The position numbers and the translations under genes were made by a program. A stretch of DNA of 64,000 nt from Rubrivivax sp. SCN 71-131 (GTDB taxonomy: Bacteria > Pseudomonadota > Gammaproteobacteria > Burkholderiales > Burkholderiaceae_C): NCBI GenBank assembly GCA_001724995.1, contig MEFD01000013.1:124001-188000 (forward strand). The letters run 5' to 3'. Positions 34,677-45,100 of this stretch are shown piece after piece. Under the pieces are notes generated by a model. The model saw nothing but the letters and a program-made list of their open reading frames with translations, did not search any database and had not been told where the DNA came from. Each line of letters starts with the position of its first letter. Position 1 is the first letter of the stretch.

Positions 34677-35303
34677 TCAGCGCCGCTGCACGCCCGCGCG
34701 CGGCGCGCCTTCGCGTGCCCAGGCCGGGCCCTCGAACCAGGCGTCGCCACGCAGCGCGTCGGCGAGCATCGGTAGCGCGTCCAGGCCCCAGAAGAGGCGG
34801 CCATCGAGCCCGAAACTCGGCACGCCGAAGACGCCTTGCGCGATCGCCTCCGCAGTCGAGGCGCGCAACGCGTCCTTGACTTCGGCGGCCTCCGGGTCGC
34901 GCGACGGCGCCAGTTCCGCCCGCAGGGCCACGAGACGCGCCGGATCGCTCGCGTCTTCGCCGCCGCGCCAGACGTGGCGCAGGATGGCCTCGACGACGCG
35001 GCGATTGGGCCCGCAGGCCAGCGCCAGGCGCAGCAGCGGCAGCGGGTTGAAGGGGTGCAGCGCGGGCGTGTCCATCGGGATGCGGTGGCGGTGCGCAAGC
35101 CAGTGCACGTGACGGAAGGTCCAGGCGCGCTTGGGCTCGACTTCCGCCGGCCCCTTGCTGCCGTGCTGCTGCAGCAGCGCTGCCAGCAGCGCCGGGCGGT
35201 AGACGACCTCGTGGCTCAGGCCCTGCAGCGCTTCGGGCAGGCGCTCGAAGGCGAGGTAGGTGAACGGCGAGAGCGGGTCGAACCAGAAGTCGATGCGCTT
35301 CAT
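34677..35303 (-). CDS. 2-hydroxychromene-2-carboxylate isomerase family (DsbA/GST-kappa fold) protein
   Basis: A 208-aa protein beginning MKRIDFWFDPLSPFTYLAFE. A serine (S12) sits where kappa-class GSTs and NahD-type isomerases bind glutathione. Downstream are HPFNPLPLLRLALACGP and GVFGVPSFGLDGRLFWGLD, the family cis-Pro region. NahD isomerises a naphthalene intermediate, but many homologues stand beside fatty-acid or amino-acid catabolic genes with no known substrate. Its ATG overlaps the ybaK-like stop (ATGA), so it is the last gene of the leucine-degradation operon. Confidence 0.85.
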   Translation of the reverse strand: MKRIDFWFDPLSPFTYLAFERLPEALQGLSHEVVYRPALLAALLQQHGSKGPAEVEPKRAWTFRHVHWLAHRHRIPMDTPALHPFNPLPLLRLALACGPNRRVVEAILRHVWRGGEDASDPARLVALRAELAPSRDPEAAEVKDALRASTAEAIAQGVFGVPSFGLDGRLFWGLDALPMLADALRGDAWFEGPAWAREGAPRAGVQRR

Positions 35304-35806
35304 GCCGGTTTCGCCTCCTGCACCACGTCGGCCACCGGCGCGCCGGTGAGTTCGACGAGTTGCTGCGGCGACAGCGGGAAGACGCCATTCGGATGCCCCG
35401 CGGCGGCCCACACGACGTCGAAGCGGAAGAGCTCGCGATCGATCAGCATCACCGGCGGTGTCAGGTGCGCAACCGGTGACACGCCACCGATCGAGAAGCC
35501 GGTCGCGGCCTTGACGAAATCGGCGTCGGCGCGCGCGAGTGCGCCGGTGATCGCCGCGACGCGCTTCTCGTCGACACGCTGGTCGCCGCTGGTGACGACG
35601 AGCACCGCCGCGTCGTCGGCCTTGCGGCGAAAGACCACGCTCTTGGCGATCTGGCCGATCGTCACACCCAGCGCGTCGGCCGCCTCCTGGCTCGTGCGCG
35701 CGCTTGCCTCGAGCCAGCGTGCGGCGTGCGGGTGGCCACGCGCGGCGAGCGCCTGCGCCACGCGCTGAAAGCCCTCGGGGCGGTTCTGCAGGTCTTCCCC
35801 CGGCAT
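35300..35806 (-). CDS. YbaK/aminoacyl-tRNA deacylase-like protein
   Basis: A 168-aa protein of the YbaK/ProX editing-domain family. It has IGQIAKSVVFRRKADDAAVLVVTSGDQRVD with the conserved lysine, then ATGFSIGGVSPVAHLTPPVMLIDREL. Members hydrolyse mischarged aminoacyl-tRNAs such as Ala-tRNA(Pro) or Cys-tRNA(Pro). It sits between the HMG-CoA lyase and the DsbA-like isomerase, overlapping the latter as ATGA. AGAGG is 8 bases before the ATG. The link to leucine breakdown is not evident. Confidence 0.88.
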   Translation of the reverse strand: MPGEDLQNRPEGFQRVAQALAARGHPHAARWLEASARTSQEAADALGVTIGQIAKSVVFRRKADDAAVLVVTSGDQRVDEKRVAAITGALARADADFVKAATGFSIGGVSPVAHLTPPVMLIDRELFRFDVVWAAAGHPNGVFPLSPQQLVELTGAPVADVVQEAKPA

Positions 35807-35837
35807 CGTCACGTCCTCTCCTCCAAGGTCTTCTCGC

Positions 35838-36755
35838 TCACGCCGGAACACCGGAGCCACGCCTGGCCAGCCGCGCACGGCTGACGCGCGCGACCGGCGC
35901 ACGGCCCAGCACCCCCGAGATGAAGGCCGCGGTGTCGACGAGTGCGTCGAGATCGATGCCCGTGGCGATGCCCATGCCGTGCAGCATGAAGACCACGTCC
36001 TCGGTGGCGACGTTGCCGCTGGCGCCCTTGGCGTAGGGGCAGCCGCCCAGGCCGGCGACGCTCGCGTCGAAGCGTGCGATACCCAGCTCCAGACAGGCCA
36101 GGATGTTGGCCAGCGCCTGGCCGTAGGTGTCATGAAAGTGTCCGCTGACTTCGGCCAGTGAATAGTGCCGGAGCGCGCGCTCCATCACCGCCTGCGCCGC
36201 ACGCGGCGTGCCGGTGCCGATGGTGTCGGCGATGCCGCAGTGATCCACGCCGATGCCCTTCATGCCCACGACGACGCGCTCGACCTCGTCCGCGCTCACG
36301 GTCCCCTGGTAGGGACAGCCGAGCGCGCAGGAGATCGCCCCGCGCACCTTCACGCCCTCGGCATGCGCCGCCTGCACGACCGGCGCGAAGCGCTCGAGGC
36401 TTTCCTCGATCGAGCAGTTGATGTTCCGGCGGCTGAAGGCCTCGGTCGCGGCGGCGAACACCACCACCTCGTCGACGCGCGCCGCCAGCGCCGCCTCCAG
36501 GCCCTGCAGGTTGGGCGTCAGCACCGACCAGCGCACGCCGGGCTGGCGCGCGATGCCGGCCATCACCGCGGCGTTGTCGGCCATCTGCGGCACCCACTTC
36601 GGGCTCACGAAGCTGGTGGCCTCGATCTCGCGGCAGCCCGCGGCCTGCAGCCGCTGCACGAGCTCGATCTTCTGCGCCGTGGGAATGAGCTGCGCCTCGT
36701 TCTGCAGGCCGTCGCGCGGGCCGACCTCGACCAGGGTGACACGCTCGGGGATCAT
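35838..36755 (-). CDS. liuE: Hydroxymethylglutaryl-CoA lyase
   Basis: A 305-aa TIM-barrel enzyme that splits HMG-CoA into acetoacetate and acetyl-CoA, the last step of leucine breakdown. It has the N-terminal motif VEVGPRDGLQNE, SGHFHDTYGQALAN with metal-binding histidines, and the signature ASVAGLGGCPYAKGASGNVATEDV with the catalytic cysteine. Its ATG overlaps the stop of the biotin-carboxylase subunit gene (ATGA). Confidence 0.95.
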   Translation of the reverse strand: MIPERVTLVEVGPRDGLQNEAQLIPTAQKIELVQRLQAAGCREIEATSFVSPKWVPQMADNAAVMAGIARQPGVRWSVLTPNLQGLEAALAARVDEVVVFAAATEAFSRRNINCSIEESLERFAPVVQAAHAEGVKVRGAISCALGCPYQGTVSADEVERVVVGMKGIGVDHCGIADTIGTGTPRAAQAVMERALRHYSLAEVSGHFHDTYGQALANILACLELGIARFDASVAGLGGCPYAKGASGNVATEDVVFMLHGMGIATGIDLDALVDTAAFISGVLGRAPVARVSRARLARRGSGVPA

Positions 36756-38770
36756 GCCGCGCCCGCCTCGACCGCAGCCAGGCTCAGCAGCTCGGCGCCT
36801 TCGGCCACCGGGTCGCCGGGCGCGAAGAAGAGCTCCTGCACCCGGCCGTCGCGCGGCGCGCTGATGGTGTGCTCCATCTTCATCGCCTCCAGCACCGCCA
36901 GCGCCTGGCCGCGCCGCACCTTCTCGCCCGCGGCGACGAGGAAGGCGATCAGCTTGCCCGGCATCGGCGCGCCCAGGCCGCCCTCCTCCCCCGCCAGCTC
37001 GGCCGCGCGCGCCAGCGGGTCGGGCCGCAGCACCTGCGCCGAGCCGTCGCTGGCGAAGACGCTGAAATCCTCGCCTTGCGCGTACACCGTCAGGCGCAGC
37101 TGGCGTTCGCCGACCTGCACTTCATGGACGTTGCCGCCGAGCGCGCGCGCACTCAGCGGCCAGCGCTGCTCGCCGATCTGCAGCATGACGCTGCCGTCGT
37201 GCAGGCGCAGCAGCCGTGCGGCCAGCGGCTGGCCGTCGAGCATGAGGTCCAGGCGCCGCTGCGCGCCGCCATGCAGGCGCCAACCGTCGCGCCGCGACCA
37301 GGGGTCGGCATCCTGCAGCGCCTGCTCCGCGGCGCGAACCTGCGCGAACACGCCGGCGGCGGCGGCCTGCGGCGGCAGCGAGGGCCGGCCGAAGAGTTCG
37401 CCGCGCGCACGCTCGATGAGCGCGGTGTCCAGGTCCGCGGTGGCGAAGGCGCGCGTGCCGACGACGCGGCGCAGGAAGGCGACGTTACTGTGCAGGCCGA
37501 CGACATGCGTGTCGCGCAGCGCGGCGTCCAGGCGCGAGAGCGCCTGGGCGCGCGTCTGCCCCCAGACGATGAGCTTGGCGATCATCGAGTCGTAGTAGGG
37601 GCTCACCGCGTCGCCCTCGCCGAAGCCGGTGTCCACACGCGGCAGCACCGCGTCGGGCGTGAAGCTCGCGTGCTCGGGCCAGCGCATCACGCGCAGCGTG
37701 CCGGTGGCGGGCAGGAAGTCCTTCTCGGGGTTCTCGGCGCAGATGCGCGCCTCGATCGCGTGGCCGCGCAGGCTGACCTGCTCCTGCGTCAGCGGCAGCC
37801 GCTCGCCGGCGGCAACGCGCAGCTGCCACTCGACGAGATCCAGCCCGGTGACGGCCTCGGTCACCGGATGCTCGACCTGCAGCCGCGTGTTCATCTCCAT
37901 GAAGTAGGCCTGGAGGTCGCCGTCGTTGAGCTCCTCGGCGACGAACTCGACCGTGCCCGCACCGACGTAGCCCACCGCCTTCGCCGCGGCGACGGCGGCC
38001 GCACCCATCTCGGCGCGGCGCTTCTCGCTCAAGCCGGGTGCGGGAGATTCCTCGAGCAGCTTCTGGTGCCGGCGCTGCACCGAGCAGTCGCGCTCGCCGA
38101 GGTGGATGACGTTGCCGTGGCGGTCGGCGAAGACCTGGATCTCGATGTGCCGCGGCCGCGTCACGTAGCGCTCGACGAGCACGTGCGCGTTGCCGAAGGC
38201 GGCCTCGGCCTCGCGCTGGCAGCTCGCCAGCGCCTCGGCGAAGTCGGCGGCGCGCTCGACGCGGCGCATTCCCTTGCCGCCGCCACCGGCGCTGGCCTTG
38301 ATGAGCACCGGGTAGCCGATGGCCTCGGCCTCGCGCGCGAGCAGCCCCGCGTCGTTGTCCTGCCCGTGATAGCCCGGAACGAGCGGCACGCCGGCGGCTC
38401 CCATGAGCGCCTTGGCCGCGGCCTTGTCGCCCATGGCGGCGATCGCCTGCGGCGGCGGCCCGATGAAGACCAGTCCGGCGTCGGCGCAGGCGCGCGCAAA
38501 GGCCTCGTTCTCGGAGAGGAACCCGTAGCCCGGGTGCACCGCCTGCGCGCCGCTGGTCAGCGCGGTGTCCAGCATGCGCCGCCACACGAGGTAGCTCTCG
38601 CGCGGGGCACTGCCGCCGATGTGCATCGCCTCGTCGCAGGCCAGCACGTGGCGCGCGCGCGCGTCGGCGTCGGAGTACACGGCCACGGTGCGGATCGACA
38701 GGCGCCGCGCGGTGGCGGCGATGCGGCAGGCGATCTCACCGCGATTGGCAATCAGGATCTTCTGGAACAT
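36752..38770 (-). CDS. liuD: Methylcrotonyl-CoA carboxylase biotin-containing alpha subunit
   Basis: A 672-aa biotin carboxylase plus biotin carrier. It starts MFQKILIANRGEIACRI and has the ATP-grasp loop KASAGGGGKGMR, the biotin carboxylase signature FMEMNTRLQVEHPVTE, and a C-terminal biotinyl site EAMKMEHT near residue 635. With the LiuB subunit it carboxylates 3-methylcrotonyl-CoA using ATP and bicarbonate. Order, length and neighbours (LiuB, LiuC, HMG-CoA lyase) make this more likely than acetyl- or propionyl-CoA carboxylase. A DUF4126 gene separates it from liuC. Confidence 0.94.
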   Translation of the reverse strand: MFQKILIANRGEIACRIAATARRLSIRTVAVYSDADARARHVLACDEAMHIGGSAPRESYLVWRRMLDTALTSGAQAVHPGYGFLSENEAFARACADAGLVFIGPPPQAIAAMGDKAAAKALMGAAGVPLVPGYHGQDNDAGLLAREAEAIGYPVLIKASAGGGGKGMRRVERAADFAEALASCQREAEAAFGNAHVLVERYVTRPRHIEIQVFADRHGNVIHLGERDCSVQRRHQKLLEESPAPGLSEKRRAEMGAAAVAAAKAVGYVGAGTVEFVAEELNDGDLQAYFMEMNTRLQVEHPVTEAVTGLDLVEWQLRVAAGERLPLTQEQVSLRGHAIEARICAENPEKDFLPATGTLRVMRWPEHASFTPDAVLPRVDTGFGEGDAVSPYYDSMIAKLIVWGQTRAQALSRLDAALRDTHVVGLHSNVAFLRRVVGTRAFATADLDTALIERARGELFGRPSLPPQAAAAGVFAQVRAAEQALQDADPWSRRDGWRLHGGAQRRLDLMLDGQPLAARLLRLHDGSVMLQIGEQRWPLSARALGGNVHEVQVGERQLRLTVYAQGEDFSVFASDGSAQVLRPDPLARAAELAGEEGGLGAPMPGKLIAFLVAAGEKVRRGQALAVLEAMKMEHTISAPRDGRVQELFFAPGDPVAEGAELLSLAAVEAGAA

Positions 38771-38775
38771 CGACC

Positions 38776-39417
38776 TCACCTCGGCAGCGCGGGCATGGGC
38801 TGGGGATCGGCCTCGCGGCCGCTCAGGCGGCGCCAGAGCGCGCGCACGAACTTGAATGTCAGCAGGATCAGCGTCACCGCCAGCATGAGCGCGAGCGCCA
38901 GCGCGGCGAAGAACCACAGCGGATGCTCGAAGGCCAGCCACAGCAGCGCCGGCACCGAGACGTCGCCCAGCAGCGACAGGCCGAGGTTCGAGAAGGGTTC
39001 GGGCGAGGTGTTCACTGCGGCACGCGTGCTCGCCTTGGCGGTGTGCGCGGTGGCCGCCAGCGTGCCACCGAGCAGCCCGGCGACGACGGCCCAGGTGGCG
39101 TGGTCGCCGCCGAAGGCCGCGGCCGCGAGCGCGGCGCCGGCCGGGATGCGGATGAAGGTGTGCACCGCGTCCCACACACTGTCCAGCGCCGGGATCTTGT
39201 CGGCGAAGAACTCGAGCGCCACCAGCACGCCGGCCACGGTCAGCACGATCGGGTGCTGCAGCAGCGCCAGCCCCGGCGGCAGCGGCACCCAGCCCAGCGC
39301 CCCGGCCGCACCGGTGAGGAAGACGACGGCGTACAGCCGCATGCCGCTGCCGAAGCCCAGCGCCGCGGCCAGCGCGGCGAGCTGCGTCAGGTCCAGGGCG
39401 CTCAGGTTGCTTTCCAT
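38776..39417 (-). CDS. DUF4126 membrane protein inside the liu operon
   Basis: A 213-aa membrane protein with about five hydrophobic segments. The DUF4126 blocks GFGSGMRLYAVVFLTGAAG and ALEFFADKIPALDSVWDAVH are clear. The start overlaps the end of the hydratase gene by 16 bases, and its stop lies 5 bases before the carboxylase subunit start. DUF4126 proteins have no known function. Their placement inside a leucine-degradation operon is unusual; it could reflect a membrane role in the pathway or an insertion tolerated by the operon. Confidence 0.9.
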   Translation of the reverse strand: MESNLSALDLTQLAALAAALGFGSGMRLYAVVFLTGAAGALGWVPLPPGLALLQHPIVLTVAGVLVALEFFADKIPALDSVWDAVHTFIRIPAGAALAAAAFGGDHATWAVVAGLLGGTLAATAHTAKASTRAAVNTSPEPFSNLGLSLLGDVSVPALLWLAFEHPLWFFAALALALMLAVTLILLTFKFVRALWRRLSGREADPQPMPALPR

Positions 39418-40187
39418 GCCGGCTTCCGCTTCTCGAGGAAGGAGCGTACGCCTTCGCGCCCCTCGGCGCTGGCGCGGATGTCGGCGATGCGCCGGGCCGT
39501 TTCGGCGCGCAGGGCGGCGTCGATCGGCCGTCCGGCAAGATCCTTCACGAGCTGCTTGCAGGCCTTCACCGCCTGCGGCCCGTTGGCCACCAGCGCCGCG
39601 ACGATCTCCGCCAGCCTGGCATCGAGTGCCGCCGGCGCCACGCATTCATGCACGAAGCCGAGCGCCCGCGCCGTGGACGCGTCGAAGCGCTCGGCGGTGA
39701 GGAAGTAGCGCCGCGCCGCCTGCTCGCCCATCGCCCGCACCACATAGGGGCCGATGGTCGCCGGCAGCAGGCCCAGCCGCGCCTCGCTGAGACAGAACTG
39801 CACGCCCTCGGCGGCCAGCAGCACGTCGCAGCAGGCGGCTAGGCCCATGCCGCCGGCATAGCAGTCGCCGTGCACGCGGCCGACCACCGGCAGCGGGCAG
39901 CTGTCGATGGCCCACAGCATCTCGGCCAGCACCTCGGCATCCGCGCGGTTCTCGTCCCAGCCGTAGCCGGCCATGGCGCGCATCCAGTTCAGGTCGGCGC
40001 CGGCGCAGAAGGTCTTGCCCCGCCCCCCGAGCACGATCACGCGCAGCTGCGCGTCGGCAGCGAGTTCGCCAAAGGCCTGGCGCAAGCCGGCAATGAGTTC
40101 GCTGTTGAAGGCGTTGCGCACTTCGGGCCGGTCGAGCCAGATCTCGGCCACGAACGGCGTGGGACGACGGATCTCGAGCGTGGTCAT
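39402..40187 (-). CDS. liuC: Enoyl-CoA hydratase family, probable methylglutaconyl-CoA hydratase
   Basis: A 261-aa crotonase-fold protein. It has the oxyanion and CoA-binding segment RGKTFCAGADLNWM, GDCYAGGMGLAACCDVLLA and the catalytic-Glu region FCLSEARLGLLPATIGPYV. One of the two catalytic glutamates of classical hydratases is Gly here, as in LiuC-type enzymes. Sandwiched between the carboxylase subunits, it should hydrate 3-methylglutaconyl-CoA to HMG-CoA. The start at 40187 is 54 bases after the liuB stop. Confidence 0.9.
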   Translation of the reverse strand: MTTLEIRRPTPFVAEIWLDRPEVRNAFNSELIAGLRQAFGELAADAQLRVIVLGGRGKTFCAGADLNWMRAMAGYGWDENRADAEVLAEMLWAIDSCPLPVVGRVHGDCYAGGMGLAACCDVLLAAEGVQFCLSEARLGLLPATIGPYVVRAMGEQAARRYFLTAERFDASTARALGFVHECVAPAALDARLAEIVAALVANGPQAVKACKQLVKDLAGRPIDAALRAETARRIADIRASAEGREGVRSFLEKRKPAWKAT

Positions 40188-40240
40188 CGTGTCTCCTGCG
40201 GCCGGCGCGCCTGGCCTGGCGGCGGCGGCCGGCCGGCCTG

Positions 40241-41851
40241 CTACATGCGGAAAAGCCCGAAGGCCGGCTGCTTCGGGATGGGGGCGTTCAGGCTCGCCGA
40301 GATCGACAGCGCCAGCACGCGGCGCGTATCCGCGGGGTCGATGACGCCGTCGTCCCACAGCCGCGCGCTGGCGTAGTACGGATGCCCCTGGTGCTCGTAC
40401 TGCGCCAGGATGGGCTGCTTGAATGCGGCCTCGTCCGCGGCGCTCCAGTGGCTGCCCTTCGCCTCGAGGGCGTCGCGCCGGACCGTGGCCAGCACGTTGG
40501 CCGCCTGCTCGCCGCCCATGACCGAGACGCGGGCGCTGGGCCACATCCACAGGAAGCGCGGCGAGTAGGCGCGCCCGCACATACCGTAGTTGCCGGCGCC
40601 GAAGCTGCCGCCGATGATGAGCGTGAACTTGGGCACCGTGGCCGTGGCCACCGCCGTCACCATCTTCGCGCCGTGGCGCGCGATGCCCTCGTTCTCGTAG
40701 CGGCGCCCGACCATGAAGCCGGTGATGTTCTGGATGAAGACGAGCGGGATGCGGCGCTGGCAGCACAGCTCGATGAAGTGCGCGCCCTTCTGCGCGCTCT
40801 CCGAGAACAGGATGCCGTTGTTGGCGACGATGCCCACGGGCATGCCTTCGAGGTGCGCGAAGCCCGTCACCAGCGTGGTGCCGAAGCGCGCCTTGAACTC
40901 GTCGAATTCGCTGCCGTCGACGACGCGCGCGATGATCTCGCGCACGTCGTAGGGCTTGCGCGGGTCCGCGGGGATGACGCCGTGCAGCTCCTGCGGGTCG
41001 AACAGCGGCGGGCGCGCCGGCTGCAGCACGAGCTGCTCGGGCTTGCGCCAGTTCAGGTTGCCGACGGCGCGCCGCGCCAGCGCCAGCGCGTGCAGGTCGT
41101 TGTCGGCGAGGTGGTCGGCCACGCCCGAGAGCCGCGTGTGCACGTCGCCGCCGCCCAGGTCCTCGGCCGAGACGACCTCGCCGATGGCCGCCTTCACCAG
41201 CGGCGGCCCGCCGAGGAAGATCGTGCCCTGGTTGCGCACGATGATGGTCTCGTCGCTCATCGCCGGCACGTAGGCGCCGCCGGCCGTGCAGCTGCCCATG
41301 ACGACGGCGATCTGCGGAATGCCCTTGGCACTCAGGTTGGCCTGGTTGTAGAAGATGCGGCCGAAGTGCTCGCGGTCGGGGAAAACCTCGTCCTGCGTCG
41401 GCAGGTTGGCGCCGCCGGAGTCGACGAGGTAGATGCAGGGCAGGCGGTTCTGCTCGGCGATCTCCTGCGCGCGCAGGTGCTTCTTCACGGTGAGCGGGAA
41501 GTAGCTGCCGCCCTTGACGGTGGCGTCGTTGCAGACGATCACGCACTCGACCCCGGCCACGCGGCCGACGCCGGCGATGATCCCGGCGCCCGGCGCGGCG
41601 TTGTCGTAGACGTTCAACGCCGCCAGCGCACCGACTTCGAGGAAGGGCGTATCGGGGTCCAGCAGCATCTCCACGCGCTCGCGCGGCAGCAGCTTGCCGC
41701 GCCTGGTGTGGCGCGCGCGCGCCGCGGCGCCACCACCCTCGGCGTTCTGGCGCAGCTTGGCGCCCAGGTCCGCCACCTGCTGCCGCATCTGCGTGCTCGC
41801 CGCCTTGAAGGCCTCGGAACGGACGTTGAGCTGGGAGCTGAGCGTGGCCAT
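40241..41851 (-). CDS. liuB: Methylcrotonyl-CoA carboxylase carboxyltransferase beta subunit
   Basis: A 536-aa carboxyltransferase of the acetyl/propionyl/methylcrotonyl family. It starts [20 protein letters not shown] and has [40 protein letters not shown] and [19 protein letters not shown] with [14 protein letters not shown], which are typical of methylcrotonyl-CoA carboxylases. It is the first gene of the operon on this strand. A MerR/LiuR-like palindrome lies 67 bases upstream of its start. No liuA (isovaleryl-CoA dehydrogenase) or liuR precedes it; instead a divergent signalling gene begins 305 bases away. Confidence 0.95.
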   Translation of the reverse strand: MATLSSQLNVRSEAFKAASTQMRQQVADLGAKLRQNAEGGGAAARARHTRRGKLLPRERVEMLLDPDTPFLEVGALAALNVYDNAAPGAGIIAGVGRVAGVECVIVCNDATVKGGSYFPLTVKKHLRAQEIAEQNRLPCIYLVDSGGANLPTQDEVFPDREHFGRIFYNQANLSAKGIPQIAVVMGSCTAGGAYVPAMSDETIIVRNQGTIFLGGPPLVKAAIGEVVSAEDLGGGDVHTRLSGVADHLADNDLHALALARRAVGNLNWRKPEQLVLQPARPPLFDPQELHGVIPADPRKPYDVREIIARVVDGSEFDEFKARFGTTLVTGFAHLEGMPVGIVANNGILFSESAQKGAHFIELCCQRRIPLVFIQNITGFMVGRRYENEGIARHGAKMVTAVATATVPKFTLIIGGSFGAGNYGMCGRAYSPRFLWMWPSARVSVMGGEQAANVLATVRRDALEAKGSHWSAADEAAFKQPILAQYEHQGHPYYASARLWDDGVIDPADTRRVLALSISASLNAPIPKQPAFGLFRM

Positions 41852-42156
41852 GGTGTCTCCGGCAGGGATGCGGCGCCGCTGGCGGGACGCGCAGCCATGC
41901 GCGCCCGAGGCCAGGCACGTTGACGTTTACGTCAACGCCGAACGATTCTAGGGGCGTGTCATCCTCACGCTTTGCCGCCGCGCCTGCCGACGCGCGCTGC
42001 GGCGCGCTCAAGCGCCGGCGGCCGTGACCGATACCAGGTCACGAAGGCCGGCGCCGCCCTCGAGGCCCGGAGCATGCGGCATGGTGCGCGCCCCCCGAAC
42101 CGGCGCCTGGGCCGCAAGACCGCAGGCCGCACTCGAGAGGATCACGCAGGCGTTTC
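41852..42156. other. 305-base divergent promoter region, liuB versus diguanylate cyclase
   Basis: No gene was recognised. The region holds the perfect palindrome at 41918-41937 on the liuB side. A possible TAGAAT -10 (minus strand, 41945-41950) lies next to the palindrome. The half near the cyclase gene is GC-rich and shows only an AGAGG about 17 bases before its ATG. Confidence 0.6.
41918..41937. promoter_or_regulatory. liuR box: LiuR/MerR-like palindromic operator upstream of liuB
   Basis: Two perfect 9-bp arms, CGTTGACGT and ACGTCAACG, are separated by TT. The MerR-family regulator LiuR controls liu operons in many proteobacteria through a palindrome of the TTGACGT-ACGTCAA type placed between promoter elements, and this site agrees with that general form. 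The liuR gene itself is not in the window. Assignment rests on the palindrome plus the operon behind it. Confidence 0.7.
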
Positions 42157-45100
42157 ATGATGCGGGAGTGGTGTTTTCGCGACGGGCTCGGCCCATTCGC
42201 CCGGCTGCTGGGGCTGCTGCTGGCCTTCGCCCTGCTCACGCTGTCGGGCCTGCCGGCCCGCGCCGGCACCGGCGAAGCCGGCCTGCCGCTGCTGCGCAAC
42301 TACGACACGGTGGGGCACGGCGGCAGCGTGCAGAACTGGGCTGTCGTGCAGGACCGCCGCGGCGTGATGTACTTCGGCAGCACCGACGACGGCGTGCTCG
42401 AGTTCGACGGCGCCAGCTGGCGCACGATCGCCACGCCCAACCGCTCGACCATCCGCTCGCTGGCCCTGGGCCGGGACGGCCGCATCTACGTCGGCGCCAT
42501 CGGCGAGATCGGCTACCTCGCGCCCGACGCGAACGGGGCCCTGCAGTTCGTCTCGCTGCTGGATCGGCTGCCGGCAGCGCAGCGCGACTTCGCCGACGTC
42601 TGGAGCACCTTCGCCACCGACGACGGCGTCTACTTCACGACATTCAAGCGGGTGATCCGCGTCCAGGGCGACAAGGTCCGGGTGTGGAACGCCAGCGGCG
42701 CCTTCCACATCGCACACATGGCGCGCGATCGACTCTACGTGCGCGAGGTCGGCCGCGGCCTGATGGAGCTCGTCGGCGATGCGCTGCGCCCGGTGCCCGG
42801 GGGCGAGCGCCTGGCCGACGAGAAGATCGCCGCCGTGTTCGCCTGGCCCGAAGCCGACGGCAGCGACCAGGGCGCGCTGCTCATCGGCACGCGCACGCAG
42901 GGCTTCTACCTCCTGGCCAACGGACACATGCGCCGCTGGCAGACGCAGGCCGACACCGAACTCAGGCATGGCCAGTTCTACAGCGCGACGCGGCTGGCCG
43001 ATGGGCGCCTGGCGGCGGCCACGCTGCTCGCCGGCGTGTTCCTGCTCGACCCCGAGGGTCGGCTCGCGGGCAGGATCGACAAGTCCACCGGACTGTCAGG
43101 ACCGACCGTGTACGCGCTCTGCCAGGACCGCCAGGGCGGCCTCTGGATGGCCCTGGACAAGGGCGTCGCACGCGCCGAAGTGGCGGCGCCGCTGACCCAT
43201 TTCAGTGCGCTCAACGGACTCGAAGGCAACACCATCGCCCTCCACCGCCACCGCGGCACGCTCTACGTCGGCACCACGCAGGGGCTGTTGCGGCTGCAGG
43301 CAGAAGCGGGGCGGGCCGCGCGTCTCATCCCGGTGCCGCAGATCACCGGGCAGGTCTGGGCCTTCCTGGACGTCGACGATGCGCTGCTCGTCGGCGGCAT
43401 GCACGGGGTGCATGAGCTGCGCGCAGGCCGCTGGCGGCTCGTGCGGCCGTCGGCGCAGAACACGGTCATGCTGCAGCGCTCAAAGCGGGACCCGAGCCGC
43501 GTCTACGTGGGCATGCTCGACGGCCTGGCGACGATGCGTGCCCAGGGCGCGCGCTGGATCGACGAAGGGCCGGTGGCGGGACTGGACGACGAGATCCGCA
43601 ACGTTTTTGAGCAGGAGAACGGCCGCCTCTGGCTAGGCACGATGTCCTCCGGGACGATCGACCTGCCGCTGCTGCGCGACGGGCGGCGCGACGCGCAGGC
43701 CGCACAGCACGCGCGCCGCTTCGGCGCCGGGCAAGGACTGCCCGCGGGGCCGGTCTTCATCCACCCGATCCGCGGCGAGCCGGCGTTCGCCACCAGCAGG
43801 GGCATCTTCCGCTTCGACGCCGCAGCCGCACGCTTTGCCGCCGACCCCCGCTTCGCGCAGCTCTTCGGCCGCGAGACACGACAGGCATTCCCGCTCGTCG
43901 AGGATGCGCGCGGCCGCGTCTGGATGTTCAGCCAGAACCTCGAGCGCAGCACCAAGGAAAGCGGCGCCGCCGTGCCCGCGAACGACCCGTCTGGCCGCTA
44001 CCGCTGGGAGCAAGGGCCGCTGGCCGGCATCGCGGGCACGGCACAAGCCACCGTCTTCGTCGAGGAAGACGCGGTCTGGATCGGTGGCGACGACGGCATC
44101 TTCCGCCTGGACACCGGCCGGCCGTCGCCAATCGAACCGCCTTTCCAGGCGCTCGTTCGCCGCGTCGCGGGCCGCGACGGCACGCTGCGCTTCGGCGGCG
44201 CGCGCGGCCACGCCGCCGCCGAGTTCGACGCCGATCACAACGCGCTGCGCTTCGAGTTCGCCGCGCCTGCCTTCGGCGCGCGGCCCAATCGCTTCCAGGT
44301 GCTGCTGCAGGGACTGGACCGCGACTGGAGTCCCCCGACCCGCGAGGCCTACCTCGATTACACCAACCTGCGCGAAGGCGATTACCGGTTCCGGGTGCGC
44401 GCGATCAGCCCGTACGGCCAGATCAGCGGCGAGGACAGCTGGGCGTTCCGCATCCTGCCGCCCTGGTACCGCACCTCGCTGGCCTACCTGGCCTACGCAC
44501 TGGCCGCGGGCCTGGCGGTGCTGGCGCTCGGGAGCTGGCGCTCGGCGGCGCTGCGCGCGCGCAACCGCCACCTCGCGCAACTCGTGGCCACGCAGACGCG
44601 GGAACTGTCCGAGGCCAACCGCGCGCTGCAGACGGCCAACGCCTCGCTGGCCGAGATCTCGCTCACCGATGCGCTCACCGGGTTGAAGAACCGCCGCTAC
44701 CTGGCCGAGCGCATCGCCGAGGACCTGGCCGTGCTGCGGCGATCGCACACGCAGGCGGTGATGCTGGCTCGCGGCGGCGCCTTCGACGACGACGCGCAAC
44801 TCACCTTCATCATGGTCGACATCGACCGCTTCAAGCAGATCAACGACCGGTACGGCCATGCCGCGGGCGACCGCGTGCTCGAGCAGTTCGGCGGCATCCT
44901 GCGCAGCATCTGCCGCGACACCGACACCGCCGTGCGCTGGGGCGGCGAGGAATTCCTGCTCGTCGCTCGGCACACCCCGGTCGAGTCAGGCATGGTGCTG
45001 GCCGAGCGCATCCGCATGCAGGTCGCCGCACACCCCTTCGTGCTCGACGACGGCCACGTGCTGCAGTGCAGCTGCTCGCTGGGCCTCGCCGGCTTCCCGC

